From the NCBI GenBank assembly GCA_039519185.1, contig CM076850.1:165434974-165498973 (forward strand): a stretch of DNA of 64,000 nt, given 5' to 3'. The notes beneath the pieces are model-generated. The model was not told where the DNA came from. It worked only from the letters and a program-made list of their open reading frames with translations, and made no database searches. This DNA comes from Astragalus membranaceus (Eukaryota > Streptophyta > Magnoliopsida > Fabales > Fabaceae). Made by a program: the position numbers and the translations under genes. This document shows positions 47,401 through 60,101 of this stretch, piece by piece (position 1 is the stretch's first letter; every line of letters begins with the position of its first letter).

Positions 47401-48614
47401 ATCAAAATTTAACTATTTTTAAATTGTTGGTTGTTTGAGATAGATGGTTCAATGAGTGCGATAGAAAATCTTTCCTGCTGAATATTGCTAATGCCATCAT
47501 CTTAATTTCAGGGATTGCGTGTCTGATTGTGGCATTTGTGACCACGTGGTTGACTTCACTAATCATCATCCTTGTATGGCATCAACATTTTATAGCTTCT
47601 CTGGCATTTCTTATATTTTTCGGTTCGATAGAAGTTCTCTTCCTTTCATCTTATTGCGTGAAAATCCCGAAAGGTGGCTGGGTTCCCATTGTGATCTCCA
47701 TAGTCTTCTTGGTTGTTATGTATGTGTGGCATTATGGTTCTAGAAAAAAGTATTTATTTGATATGCATAACAAAGTTTCAATGAGGTCGATCCTTACATT
47801 GGGTCCCAGTCTTGGGATTGTTAGGGTTCCAGGAATGGGTCTTATCTATACAGAATTGGCTACAGGAGTCCCTGCCAGTTTTACTCATTTCTTGACAAAT
47901 CTGCCAGCTTTCTACCAAGTGGTTGTTTTTGTTTGTGTTAAGACTGTACCTGTGCCTTCTGTGCCCCTTGCAGAACGTTATCTCATTGGCCGAATTGGTC
48001 CCAAATCCTATCGATTGTATCGGTGCATTGTTCGAAATGGCTATAAAGATGTTTATAGCCATGAAATTGATTTTGAAAATGAACTGGTGATGAGCATAGC
48101 AGAGTTCATTCAATTGGAAGCTGAAGGTTGTTCTGGAAACCTAGATGGTTCTGCCGATGGCCGGATGGCTGTTGTTAGGACGTCAGGAAAGTTTGGGACA
48201 AGATTGCTAAGGTCAGAATCTGCTGGTTTTGAAGAAGGCAGCATTGTAAGTCCTCCCGGGGCGTTGACTGTTACTAACAGTAAATCCCCGACATTGAAGA
48301 GGCTGCAGGCCATGTATGAGCAGGAATCGCTTGAACTCAACACTAGACGACGGGTTAGATTTGAATTACTAAATACGATATATAGAGATCCACGTGTCAA
48401 GGAAGAGCTCATGGAACTTGTGGAAGCCAAGCGTGCTGGAGCAGCGTATGTAATAGGTCATTCTCACGTAAAGGCCAAGTGGAACTCTTCATTCATGAAG
48501 AAATTTGCTATCAATCTTTACTCTTTTCTCCGAAAAAATTGCCGGTCCCCAGCTGTTGGACTAAACATTCCTCAGACTTGTCTGATTAAGGTGGGAATGA
48601 ATTATCATGTTTAG
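41481..48614 (+). CDS. KUP/HAK/KT potassium transporter, 9 exons
   Basis: Multi-pass membrane carrier for potassium. Exons: 41481-41525, 42220-42463, 42557-42805, 42948-42998, 43462-43722, 43804-43856, 44842-44956, 46829-47083, 47512-48614. All introns are GT-AG and phases match, giving 791 residues, normal for the family. Landmarks: AYQSLGFLFGDISLSPLYVY (30-49), SADDNGEGG with ALYS, GAHYVAFMFPPI, YNVIKWNPRI, GTEAMFADLG, YMGQAAFLSKN, SQAVISSTFSIVQQ, FPRVKAVH, IPEINWILM, GSIEVLFLSSY and a long cytosolic C-terminal region ending MNYHV. Two family signatures are changed: GD(L/I)STSPLYV reads GDISLSPLYV, and the usual IGDGVLTPAIS reads ICVGALMPAIS (about 169-179). Transport may therefore differ from typical members. 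It starts at the only in-phase ATG of the first exon. Family clade not assigned. Confidence 0.95.
45405..45545 (+). pseudogene. Plastid ndhD-like fragment in transporter intron 7
   Basis: Translated residues LFLYTAGSSVFLLMGILGIS and LYG resemble a conserved stretch of the plastid NADH dehydrogenase subunit ndhD (FILYTAGGSVFLLMG...). The identity weakens quickly on both sides. The whole open stretch 45320-45574 may derive from organelle DNA, but I could not place the flanks. Presumed nuclear insertion of plastid DNA, non-functional and removed with the intron. Confidence 0.6.
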
Positions 48615-50247
48615 CATAATTTGCTGACAATATCTGTGACTGGGGATGTAATTTATCAAAGCCAGAAAGAATACCCCCCGGGCTTCCACGACAGGGCAAG
48701 ATTATGCTACATTGGTATATTCAACTTAAATTGATGTTATTCAAGAGTCTTTTGTTGGCATTCGAAGAGCTGCATCTAATTGCCAAGATTTTTTGCCTTT
48801 GTGATGGAGCTGGCAAGGTGTGTAAATTACTAATTTGTTGGGTAAGGAGTTGTGTTGGGGTTCCTGTACCTGGTTATTGTGTTTGAGCTTCCCAGATTAC
48901 ACCTGAGAGGCACGTCTATCATAACGCTTTCGCTCTAGCTAATTTTGTTCAAGTACTTTGCATGTAAGCATCTAATGCTGCCTTTGCACTTGTACGGAAT
49001 TTTCTTTTGGTCGTTTTTGTAATTGTCCTTAGCGAAACAAAGAAATGATCTGTATACAGAACACAAATCGTTCGTTAACTATAGATGTGTCAGGTGTCCA
49101 GCAGCAGTAGCAAACTAGCAATAGTATCCAGTTGATGGATTTGAATTTTGGTTCCATTTATTTATTATTTTGGCTACTGCGAAATTCATCTCTCTGGGTT
49201 CAATGCTGAGTTTACTTCTACTAGCTGTTTTTTTATTTGCTTCTTCTAAATTCTGAACTCTCAGGCATCTACCCTGTTTGTTTACCAATAATTTTATTGG
49301 ACCAATTCGACCAAAATATAAATTTCAATTATCAATTTGTTAAGGAAATATCTTGAGATTTTCAAATTCTTGGCGGCATATAGTAATTATTAAGATGTCA
49401 AGTTCACCATAGATTCCCAACGTGAAAACCAAAGGTTAATACTATGGTTAAAGAAAGTTTCTTGGTTCTACTACCATCACCTCGCAGTCCTTAGGATCTA
49501 GCGGTGAAAATCGGTAGTTTACAATAGTGTTCGATCTGTGTTTTGAAAAAATCCCTTACTTGGGTCTATATTCACATGAATAAAAACTTTAATACTAGTA
49601 TCCTTACCCACTAGCACTTTAGCACTTATACTTAATATCTACACTTTAATGAAAAATTAATATATATCAATTAGTAATATAATTATAACTTTATTTCATG
49701 AAAAAATTTCCTATCTGGAAAATTCGATTGCATGGTCGAGTGAAATTTTCACCAAATTTTCCTCTTGCTTTCTGACGTCTCCTAGAGTGAACTCATTTTC
49801 TTTTGAAGTGGGTAATGAGTAGTGCTCTATTGTTACTATCAGTCTGGTGTTTGAATCTCATTCATTTGAGGCGTGGTTTCATTTTCGTTTATTAGTGTTT
49901 ATGGTTTATCATGATCACAGTTCTTGTGGCACCACCTGATGCTAGTTTGTTGGATTTTTTTTCTTTTAATGAAGTGTAGACTCTCAAGGGGAAGTAATGG
50001 CAATTCCGAGAATACTCAACATTTATCAAGATACTTACGGAAAGATCATTTACCATGCTAAATGTGATATTTCCTTTACTCGAATTCTGCAAGAAGAGAG
50101 AAACATTTGCATCCAAAGGATCGATTTGTTTCAAGACATTGGATAGTTAATCAAAATATCTTTAGAAGTGATTTCTTTTGGGCTATTATGCACAAAATGT
50201 GGTTGGAGTTGTTGTGTTTTGTTAAAAAACAAATGATATTTCAAAAG

Positions 50248-50320
50248 TGGATCGCTTCCGCTCATAGAACCACGTGGATCGCTAGCGCTCATAGAACTAC
50301 GTGGATCGCTAACGTGCCCA
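50248..50320. repeat. 28-29 bp tandem repeat, about 2.5 copies
   Basis: GTGGATCGCT..CGCTCATAGAAC(C/T)AC occurs in direct tandem and ends with a partial copy (GTGGATCGCTAACG). Confidence 0.8.
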
Positions 50321-51247
50321 CGCGGGTCTATAATGAGATATTAATTTTATACTTATTTTTGGTTTTATGTTAGCCTTTCCCTGAAATACCAATTTTAAGC
50401 TATTATGTCCAACCGTTTGGTAAAATTAATTTTGTAACAGCGAATTAATTTTGCTTTATTTCACAACGGCTAATTCATTAAATCCGTTTTATTTTGTAAC
50501 AGCAAAATTAAATCCATTTTATTTTGTAACCTACAGTTTATGACAATTCATTTCATAACTGATATTTTTTCATTATCAATTTCGGTTTTTTCTTTGGCTT
50601 CAAATGCTGATGGAGCGTTTGCTTCATTACTTAGATGTGTAGCCTGTAAAAAGCTAGTCGAGTAGCTATTGATGATTATCGGAAAACATCACTTTCTCTC
50701 TTCGAAATAAACACTCCTGGGTTCATCTCCTATCGCATATCAAATTCATTCTTGCCAGTTCGGAATCCTCTTTCGCTACTGCGATTGAGACGAGACCGGT
50801 TGTACCTCGGGTTATTTGCGCTGTAGAGGTGGATAAATTCTTCAGGGTGCGTCGAAAGACTCCTCCGATTGTTTATTTGACATTTGTTTTGTTCGCAGGT
50901 TCTCTATCTTGTTGCTGTCTTGTTGCGTGTATTAGTTAGCTCGAGATTAGGAGTTTGAGAATTAAACACGGTGTCTGATGTTAGGAGACTCGGAACTATC
51001 TTGCTCGACGACAAGTACATAACTCTTACAAAACTACTTAGAACTTGGTTGTTTGGTCAATCCTATCATGGCTAATTTGATGGCCTGTGAAAATTTTAAG
51101 AAATAGTGGATTGTGGATAATCCAAATCGTAATCTTCTCTCTAATAATATTGGATTTGTGTTATATCTAATTCAACGGCATTGATTTATTTTTTTTTTAA
51201 AAGAGCTACTATTAACTTCTTTTTTTGACAAATACTATTCTAAAAAA

Positions 51248-51530
51248 TTACTACCTCCATCCTATTTTATAAGTAGTTTTAGCAAAATGAATTTGCCTCA
51301 AATTAATTGTTGTTTCACAATTTTCAAAGAAGCATTTAATATTCTTTTCTATTCATGTCCTTTTTAATTACGACAACTTTTAACTTTTAACAAATGTTTC
51401 ACATTTATCTATGTATCTATGTATAGAGATAAATGGTTAAATAATAAATTAGACAACACTTTTTATAAAATCTAAACTATTAATCATTTTTCTTAATAGG
51501 TGTGTGAAAACCTTAAAGTAGTTATAAAAT
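51248..51530. mobile_element. Degenerate Stowaway/mariner-like MITE
   Basis: The left end TACTACCTCCATCCTATTTT and following ATAAGTAGTTTTAG resemble the CTCCCTCCGT...ATAAG ends of plant mariner MITEs. The right end is truncated: TTAAAGTAGTTATAAAATC near 51512 partly pairs with the left end. No clean TA duplication was found. Confidence 0.45.
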
Positions 51531-52084
51531 CTAAACTATTAATTATTTTATAATAATTTTTATAATTTAAATTAAAATCAGGAATGATAAAAATTGTAAT
51601 AATTATTATTTAATATGAATTAAAATCGTAATTGAGTTGGTAAATAAATTGGGTTGCTCCGGAAATGGAATATTTTCACCTACCTACCCCCACGCCACGG
51701 TATACGGCGTTAAACTTTACCCAACCTCCCTTGGGATTCGGGCAATTGTCTGTCGCCACTCGCTAGCCTACTAGAGCAAACCAGAGTGAGTAGATAGAGG
51801 ATAATTGGATTTTACTATTCATCAAATCAAAATCAAATCAATCAGGCGAGAGACGAGGGAGCTATTTCCATTTCCAAAACCCTCCCTCCCTCCCTCCCAA
51901 ATTTTTCTGGTTTACAATTTGATTGAAATTGAAATGCAATACTACCAATTGCCACAACGACAACGCTTCAGGTTTCAAGGCTGGGGATATTTGTATTTTG
52001 TTCTTTTTTATATTTTGTAATTACTCTCTCTGCCTCATCCTCCTTTCCTTTCTTCTTTCTGCCTCTGTCTGTCTCTGGGGATAA

Positions 52085-55000
52085 ATGTTGAGTACCTCTT
52101 TCTGTTCCTCTTCTTCTTTTTCTTCTTCTTCTTCTTCTTCCCCTCCTCCTCTTTCTCACTTCGTCTTTTCCCGCCGTCCCACCTTTCTTCCAATTACGAG
52201 ACCTCTCCTACACTCTCACTGCGTCATCTTCCTACGCCTTTTCGGATCTCCGAATCTCGTCCCAATTCTCCATACAATGTAAGCTTTTTCTATTCTCCAA
52301 CTACTTCTAACATTTTTTATTTAATTGCTTTATATTTTTTTTATATTTTAAAATTGCGGAGTAAAATGATAAGGTTCGAAAAAGTTCTTACCTTTATTTA
52401 TCCCAGCTGAACAGAACATGTGATTCATTGTTTTGTGGAGGGTTTAAGATCTTTTATTAGCTCAGCTATAGATGTCATGTAATTGTGTGACACAAGTAGT
52501 AGTAGTAATTGGTTGCACCTTTGGTGTTTTCATTGCAGAGCCACAAATTGAGTATTCTGTGCTTTAGGCATGAACATCACTCTCCAGAAACGCCCAATCC
52601 TGAAGTTATTCTCGAGGAAATAGTGCAATCTGAATCCAAGGACCCTAATGTCATCCAAAGGGACGACAACCCAATTCTTCCAAAGGTCACGCGTCTTTCA
52701 TTTGCATTTATATTTATAATGAACGGTTTTCTGTTTTCTATGCTGATGTATTCTTTCTAGTGGTTTAAATATTCCTATTGATAATTTCATGTCAATGAAT
52801 ATATGTTCTGCTGCAAAATTGAATTATGCATTCTTTAATCCCCCCCATCAGCTTTTGTGGTGATGAAATTCCGAAGTGAAACATTAACATACACTAGTTT
52901 ATAATGCTTTTGCATTGCATCTATTTTCTTCATTGTTGATGCGTGAATTTTAGGATGGGCTGACGTGCGTGTTCTATAATTTTGAGCTATGAAGTTATTT
53001 GGTAATGGCTTCTGTATAGTGAAATTACTCCATATTCTCTTTAGTGAGCCTTATAGTTTGCATTTGCTTGTCAAAATTCTGACTCTTTTTGCTGTAAACT
53101 ACAGATAATATATAAATACGCCGTTTATCCTACTAGAGAGATGGTGATAAGTCAATAACTAATTCGATACATTTTTTAGTATTTTTCTTTCTGATCTGTT
53201 ACATTTCAGTTAGTCCCCTTGCCGGTCATTTTTTCACTCTCCAGCCTTAGGATTCTTAAGGCTGAAATATGTTTTGACCAAAGTTTAGTTTCTCCTATCT
53301 ATTAAAAGAAACACTTCTTCATATTCAGGTATATACAGTATAGGAAGTCCGTGAACCCTAGACTTTAGCTATCAAGTGTAATTGTAGTCAATCTGATCTG
53401 AAAAGGTCCAGGATATAGAATTCTGTGGTGGACAATCTATTAAGTGAGTGTCTACATGTTTGTGAACTGTTGTGTTGATGGAAAAAAACGAGAATATGGT
53501 TTCCTTTGCTATGCCTCATGTTTGATTGTACACAGTACAGACTTATAAGTAAATATCTGCTTTGATTCAGTCATTGAATTTGAAGAACTAATGGGAAAAA
53601 AAAAGAGCATGTGGGTTATTGGTCATTCCTAGTATTTGATTGAACAGACTATAGACTTAATTCGTTTATTTTCTTCTTTTTAAGACTTAATAGGTTAGGA
53701 TTAGGTTTTCTCAGGTGGGTTAGTGGTAGACTAATTTATAGATGGATTATAGACAGATTGAAGGTTCAACGGATGTGTGAGGGTTAGAGTGAGTTGCAGT
53801 GAATAATAGGGAGTTTTAGGTTATTATTGGTGACTGTTTGTGTGCTGTGAATAGTACCTACATTATCAGGGTTGTGATTTTGATTTTGATTTTTGGATGA
53901 ATCAAAGAATGAATTAGGATTTTGATGCGGTGAATTCATTATGTTGTTCAATAGGGCTGAAGATGAGCGAAAAAGAAGCGTAGGCATTACTCAGTGTCTG
54001 GTTGCATCACACGACCAAAAACAGTGCAATTTTCTGTCTGCATACGAGTGATTTTCTATTTAAAAAAGGCATTGCTGCTATTTAAATAGACTTCCTAATT
54101 CCTATGTTAAGTAAACCCAAATGCCATAGAGTCATGTATTTAAACCCAAGAGAAACATGGACATTTTGGCAATGCTTGGATATTTAATATTTAATATAAA
54201 TAGAAAGGAATGGAATGAGATATAGTAGAATGGAGTGGAATAGAATGAATGGAGTTAGGTTTTGATTGTTTGGACTTTGGATATTTTTCTGATGGAAAAG
54301 AGTTCCACTCCATACCTCCAAATGAGGAAAAGAAAATTTGGGGTTTTGGATGGAATGCATTCTCTCAGGTTTCATTCCATCTCTTCCTATTTTCAAAATC
54401 CAAACAATCAATTTGAGTACGCTTGCATTCCATCTCCCATCGAGTCAAACATATCCCAAAACAAAACTAGGGGGAACTAATGACATAAAATATGAGACAA
54501 AATACCACCAACTAAAGACTTGGAAATATGAAAAATTCCTAGATTATGATAGAAACCATGAAGAGAAATGCCCAAATGGAGAAGGAAATGCTGAGTTAGC
54601 TAGTTAAAGACGGAAAATACACGTGACAGGGGTTATGTGGGGTGTGTGAAAGTAAAAAGGAACTTAGTTAGTCTTTTGGGTTTACAAGAGATACTCATTG
54701 TAATACATTTTTCCTTGTTTTCCAATCAATAACACAATTTCTTCTTTTTTATTTGGGTTCCTAACAGATTATCGTTAGGATTGAAACAGTGAAATAAGTT
54801 TTTTGGGGTGTAGTAAACAGGGTAATTACCTTACCCCTAAATGATACTAGTAGTGTTCATGCTAGGTTATGGAATTATTGAGTTGGCAATAAATTTGAAA
54901 TTGAGCTAAAATATTGAGATGATTTGATCTTTTTGCATATGCTTTTTAACTGTAGTGTATATGCTTTTTGACTTTAGTCCATATGCATCATCTTGTTTCT

Positions 55001-56130
55001 CAGTTAACGTTATATGAAGTTTTAGATTTTCTTTGCATCCTTATAGGTGGAAACATTCATCACTTTGTCAATGGGAAACAAGTGGTATTATTATACCATA
55101 TTGTTAATCTCAAATGAAATTATATTCTTAATGTATATCTTGTATGAATCTTTTACCCAAAGGCTTGCTTTCCTTTCAGGCTGCAAATGAAGTATTCAAT
55201 GTGATTGGTACTCGATGGGTTGTACCATGGTCTGCTATGACCATATTACAGGTACGTGTCTCCCAAACTTGGAGCAAACTGTAATTAAGTAAAATTTATC
55301 TTTTTTTTATCAATTCCCCAGTTAGAACTTATGGTACCGGAGGTATGGCTGAAATTTAGAGGAGTGGTGACCAAATAATAATAATCCCAGTTAAGTATAG
55401 TTGAAATTCTGAACACTAAAATGTCAACATGAGGCTGTAAGTTGTGATACATTTGATGCAGGTCATGCTTCTATGGATAACGGCATTTTGGTTTATAGGA
55501 ACTTGGATGATTCCTTTTGCAGCCCATATAACGGGCTATAGCAAGGATTCTTTGACGTTTCAAGGACAGGCACTATTTAGCCTTGTTACTGATGTAACTG
55601 AAGGACTAGCTGGAATTGTGATTCTTCTTCGCTGCCTTTCTCGATTCCGTCCCCTTCCACCCGACTGGTTCAAGTTTAGCCTTAAAGGGAATTGGCAAAT
55701 AGATGTCATCATGGGATGTCTCATGTTTCCTCTTGTCAATCGGCTCTCTCAGTTCAACCTGGACCTACTACCTATCTTGCCATCTACACAAGTCACTCTT
55801 TCAAGTGTTGAACAATCAATAAAAGCAAGGGATCCCGTGGCAATGTTGTTGTATGCAATTGTGGTTTCAGTCTGTGCTCCAGTGTGGGAGGAAATAGTTT
55901 TCCGCGGTTTTCTACTCCCATCCCTTACCAAATACATGCCTGTGGGGTGTGCAATACTGGTAAGTTCAGTTGCCTTTGCACTTGCACATTTTAATATACA
56001 GAGGATGTTGCCACTTATATTTCTTGGGATGGTTATGGGTGTAATATTTACACGGTCAAGGAATTTATTGCCATCAATGTTGTTGCATAGTCTTTGGAAT
56101 GGCTTCGTCTTCTTAGACTTGATGAAATGA
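52085..56130 (+). CDS. CPBP (CAAX protease-like) membrane protein, 4 exons, exon 1 out of phase
   Basis: Probable integral membrane peptidase-fold protein of the CPBP (type II CAAX endopeptidase, Rce1-like) family. Exons: 52085-52278, 52539-52685, 55180-55251, 55462-56130. Exons 2 to 4 join in phase and give 295 residues. Conserved motifs are in exon 4: EEIVFRGFL (about 55887) carrying the paired Glu, ALAHFNIQ (about 55977) with His, and LLHSLWNGF (about 56085), plus several hydrophobic segments. Exon 1 is Ser/Pro-rich (MLSTSFCSSSSFSSSSSSS) and looks like a plastid targeting sequence, but it ends with two extra bases, so joining to exon 2 at the clear acceptor causes an early stop. Another frame of exon 1 would fit exon 2 but has no ATG. 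An indel in the TTC repeat or a sequence error may explain this. Intron 2 is 2.5 kb. Confidence 0.82.
54180..54480. repeat. Fold-back (MITE-like) element in CPBP gene intron
   Basis: TTGATTGTTTGGACTTT (about 54261) is complementary to AAAATCCAAACAATCAA (about 54396). The flanks GGAATGGAATGAG and GCATTCCATCTCC also pair. Terminal ends and a target duplication were not fixed. Confidence 0.6.
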
Positions 56131-56940
56131 AATAGCATCGTGAAAGTTATGGCTCTTGAGTAAGCAAGGAATTTATGGATTGGCATCTTCAGAAGCAAAT
56201 GGATACTAGAATAGTATTATTGGGGTACTCTGACCAAGTGCATGTGTAAGGAGTAACAATGTAACATGAACTGATGGACTCTTAAAATTGTATATTATAA
56301 AATTCAGGGACACTTTGTCCATATCTCATGAATATTATTATTTGTGTAAGGTATAATTGGAACGATCCATTATGACCAATTTTTTCTGTCCTATGAAAAT
56401 TCATTTTCCTGTCCTATTGTATTGAGTAAATTACCAATTTTGTCTATAAAATTACATCCTCTCTCCTTTGTCACTCAAGGTAATCAAAATAACTAACTCC
56501 TAACATTTTAGTGTTGCTAGCACTTCTCTTTTGCTAAACATGTCTCCTTTGACTAATGTTTTGTCAAGACATAAAAACTAGTTAAAGTATCAATTTTTGT
56601 CTTTCAAATTTTTGAGTTAAGTTACCTCTAGAACCTGATGTAGATAGTATAAAAGCCTTTATCATCAGAAAATGTAATACATGAGCTCTCTTAACACTGT
56701 TACCTAAAGGTGGAGTGAGGGGTCAAACTGAATAAAGTTTGAAAATTTTAGGGACTTTTTAGTAGTATGTTTAATGTTTGGGACAAAAGAAAACATTTTC
56801 TAATATTTAAGGGACTAAATTAAGTCCTAAAATTATTCCACAAAATACTCACAGTAGTTGTAAAACAATTGTCACATTGAAGCCACTTGATCGGTTTGCA
56901 TATATGCATCCGATTTACCAAGTTCTTTTATTTATACCAG
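56131..56940. other. Intergenic DNA after the CPBP gene
   Basis: Contains the likely 3' UTR of the CPBP gene (to about 56350). No gene or clear repeat in the rest. Confidence 0.55.
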
Positions 56941-56946
56941 TAGGAT

Positions 56947-56966
56947 ACCCGTGCATATGCACGGGT
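56947..56966. repeat. Perfect 20 bp palindrome
   Basis: ACCCGTGCATATGCACGGGT, self-complementary over its full length. Marks the left edge of the repeat region 57.1-58.6 kb. Confidence 0.9.
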
Positions 56967-57503
56967 GCTGTCGTGTTCTTTTTATGAATGAACTTAGACA
57001 GTATTTAAATAGTCTCAACATTACCCCGTGAAAATAAAGACAATTTTAAAGTAGATAAAAATGGAGCTTCAAATAAAAAATAGATAAATATTAAAATCTA
57101 AAAATGTAAAAGTATCATTTAAAAACAATTTGTGCATTTATCCCGTATTTTTTTATATATCAGTGCTATGTTTTTTTATATATCAGTGTTGTTATCCCGT
57201 GTTTTTTTATATATCAGTGCAGCTATCCCGTGTTTTTATTTATCTTTGTAGTTATCCCCGTATTTTTTTTATATATCAGTGCAGTTATCCCGTGTTTTTT
57301 TATGTATCAGTGCAGTTATCTCATAGACTCAATTGATTATTTGAGTTGATTAATAGATTGTACTAGATAGTAAAATATAGATAGTAGATTATCAATAAGA
57401 AATATTGATCCCGTGTTTTTTATATATCAGTGACAATTATTTGTCCTTTTTAGGTATTAGTGACAAATATTTTTCACGTGTGTTTTAAATATTAATCTGT
57501 TTA

Positions 57504-57508
57504 AATAG
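57504..57508. repeat. Target-site duplication AATAG, left copy
   Basis: AATAG precedes the solo LTR and recurs at 57869-57873. Sister array units show the uninterrupted sequence TTTAAATAGTCATTAA. Confidence 0.93.
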
Positions 57509-57868
57509 TGAATTGTACCTTGATCGTCTCAGGGTAGGTCGATTTGATGCTTGGTCGCTCTGCCTGATGATGAAGTCGGGAGCAGAGCTCAGGTCGAGTT
57601 GTATCTGCAAAGACACTCCGACGCCCAAGTCAAGGAGGGAGAAGTCAAAGCAGAGTATAGAAATGTGTCAGAATGTGTACCTAGCAGCGGGGGTTGACCC
57701 CTATTTATAGAGCGAGGCGACGCTTCTCAGACGTAGGATTAGCCGAGTCGATCTTGGCCGTTGATTGCAATTCCTACGCCTTTGGTACGTTCCTGGCGAG
57801 TTGAGCTGCAGCAAGGTGGGCCGGTTTGGGCCCATTGCAAGGATTGGGCCATCAGCCCAGTTGGAACA
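57509..57868 (-). mobile_element. Solo LTR (360 bp) in tandem array
   Basis: On the minus strand it reads TGTTCCAACTGGGCTGATGG to ...GGTACAATTCA, i.e. TG...CA. A minus-strand TATA box (CTATAAATAG, 57701-57710) fits an LTR promoter. The perfect AATAG duplication and the matching empty site in sister repeats fix both ends. It is GC-richer than its surroundings. Superfamily is unknown since no internal region remains. Confidence 0.9.
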
Positions 57869-58640
57869 AATAGTCATTAAGCCTTCTTGTTTTTTGAGAT
57901 AGTAGGTTTATAGTTGTTTTCAAAAATTATAATTATCAATGGCAAATATTAATCCCGTGTTTTTTATATATCACTGCGGTTATCCCATGTTTTTTTATAT
58001 ATCAGTGCAGTTATCTCATAGTTTCAATTGATTATTTTAGTTGATTAGTAGATTATAGTAGATAGTAAAAGTTAGATAGTAGATTATCAATAATAAATAC
58101 TTGTTTTAAATATTAATTAGTAGTTTAGATAGTCATTAAGTCTTCTTGTTTTTTAGATAGTAGGTTTGTAGTAGTAGTCTTCAAAAATTTTAATTATCAA
58201 TGACAAATATTAATCTCGTGTTTTTTATATATCAGTGTGCAGTTATCCCGTGTTTTTTTATATACCAGTGCAGTTATCTCGTAGTTTCAATTGATTATTT
58301 TAGTTGATTAGTAGATTATAGTACATAGTAAAAGAGAAATAGTAGATTATCAATAAGAAATATATGTTTTAAATATTAATCAGTAGTTTAAATAGTCATT
58401 AAATCTTCTTGTTTTTTTGATAATAGGTTTATAGTAGTCTTCAAAAATTTTAATTATCAAAGACAAATATTAATCCTGTATTTTTTTATATATCAGTGCA
58501 GTTATCCCGTGTTTTTTTATATATCATTGCAGTTATTTCGTAGTTTCAATTGATTATTTTAGTTTATTAGTATATTATAATATATAGTAAAAGATAGATA
58601 GTACATTATCAATAAGAGGAGGTAGTATATTATTAATAAG

Positions 58641-60100
58641 TGTGTAAATAGATTTCGGAGAGAAAAATTAAAATTTTAAGATGATAACTTTTTCCAAATA
58701 GGTGATAGTTTTTTTTTTCAGTGTGACACATTTACATTTTTATAGGTAACTTTAGTTGAGTAGTGTTTGTATAAATTTAGAAATTTAGTTAAAAAAAACT
58801 AAAGTGAAGTAATAAGAGAAAGAGAAGAATTGTTTATGGGAAAAGTAAAAGTAAAATAAAATGAAAAAAGGAATAAAGAGAGTGTAAGAAAAAAGTGAAA
58901 AGGAGGAAAGAGAGTGTAAGAATAAAGAGAAAAAAAGAAAGAAAGAAAGAAAGTGTAAGAAGAAAAAGAAAGAAAGCCTAATGACATTTTTACCCCTAAA
59001 TTAGATATGTGTCTTGTTAATAGAGGTTTTTTTGTTTAAATAGATATTAGATTATGAAAAGCTTTAGAAAGGGAAAAGGAAAAAGATGTAAGCCAATAAT
59101 ACAGCTAATCTTTAAAGACAAAAAAAGAGATATTTGAGCAGAGATGCAAATGCAAGTGGTATATATGAGATCAAATTGCTGCTGCTGCTGCTGCTACATC
59201 TAACTGTTGTATAGTAATTGGCTGGCAACGAATGCATCCCGTGCAGTTGCAGATTGCAGCCATGCTGCGGCTTTCCATGTCACGTGCGATCATGCAATGC
59301 AAGCCAAGTTGTGTATCTGCAACGGAAAGAAAGAAAGAAAGAAAGCACGCACCAACCAAAGTAGTACGATTCTGACGTAAGTTGCATCTGTGTTTGTGCC
59401 CCTGGTATTTTCATATAGGAAACATAAAGTTAACATCTAGACCGTTAGATCAAGATTGAACGGTCCAAATTTGCTGAATGCATGACTTCTGCAAGTTGCG
59501 ACTACATAGTATCTAGATCCCCATATAGCAAGTTACAATGCATTCATTTTCTTTCCTTCACAACTGAAAATTTATGTGCTCTGCAGTGCCAACTCCTCTC
59601 TCTGCCCATCCCTCCCAATTGACTATATTTTTCCAACTTATATATAAATCAAGTAGTACTAAAAAAAGATATTTTTTTCAGCTTATAAATCAAGTAGTGT
59701 CAAAATAATTACAACTGTTACAGTGGGATTTAATTGTACAATGCAGTTTATATGTATATGTATAGTTTCTAAAAGTCAGTGAATTAAGCCGTGTCAATTG
59801 ACCATTTTGTCCTTTGGTTTGTAATTTAATCTTACTCTTTTATTTATTTTTAAAAATTATGTTCGTCACCCCATGCACCAACTTTTCATGTTATAGTTAC
59901 TGATCACAAAGTTGGCTTTATCTTTATCCTTACCACTGCAAATATATATTACTGATCATAAAGATATTTGTAGGAAAGCATTTTTCACACTGTTCTGATC
60001 TGATGGGTTTTATACTTTTTTTGACCAAAAAAGGGTTTTATACTATACAATACTATATTGTATGATACTACTATTATTTAACGGTGGCTTTTTAGTGCAG
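58641..60100. other. Intergenic DNA, no gene supported
   Basis: A-rich and GAAA-rich stretches at 58800-58980, a (GCT)n tract at about 59179-59196 and a (GAAA)n tract at 59325-59345. No protein-like open frame. Confidence 0.55.
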
Positions 60101-60101
60101 A

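Larger units (their letters stand above)
48615..52084. other. Intergenic DNA after the transporter
   Basis: The first 300-400 bases are probably the transporter 3' UTR. Beyond that there is AT-rich DNA with no supported gene, a small 28 bp tandem repeat at 50250-50320 and a MITE-like segment at about 51248-51530. CT-rich leader sequence of the next gene begins around 52020. Confidence 0.55.
57120..58640. repeat. ~250 bp tandem array with 30 bp subrepeats
   Basis: Four to five diverged units. Each has TTATCCCGTGTTTTTTTATA, TATCAGTGCAGTTAT, a TTCAATTGATTATTTTAGTT block, then GATAGTAAAA..., TTTAAATAGTCATTAA and TCTTCTTGTTTTTT...TTCAAAAATTTTAATTATCA. At the left (57140-57320) the TATCCCGTG...CAGTGCAG part is itself repeated about six times at 30-35 bp. 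A solo LTR interrupts one unit at 57509-57868. Confidence 0.85.

Noticed and set aside
57130..57336. 68-residue frame of repeated PVFFYISV units
   Set aside because: It is the translation of 30 bp tandem subrepeats and is not conserved in the other units of the array.
59171..59359. 62-residue minus-strand frame ending in an Ala run
   Set aside because: The Ala run comes from a GCT microsatellite; no other support.
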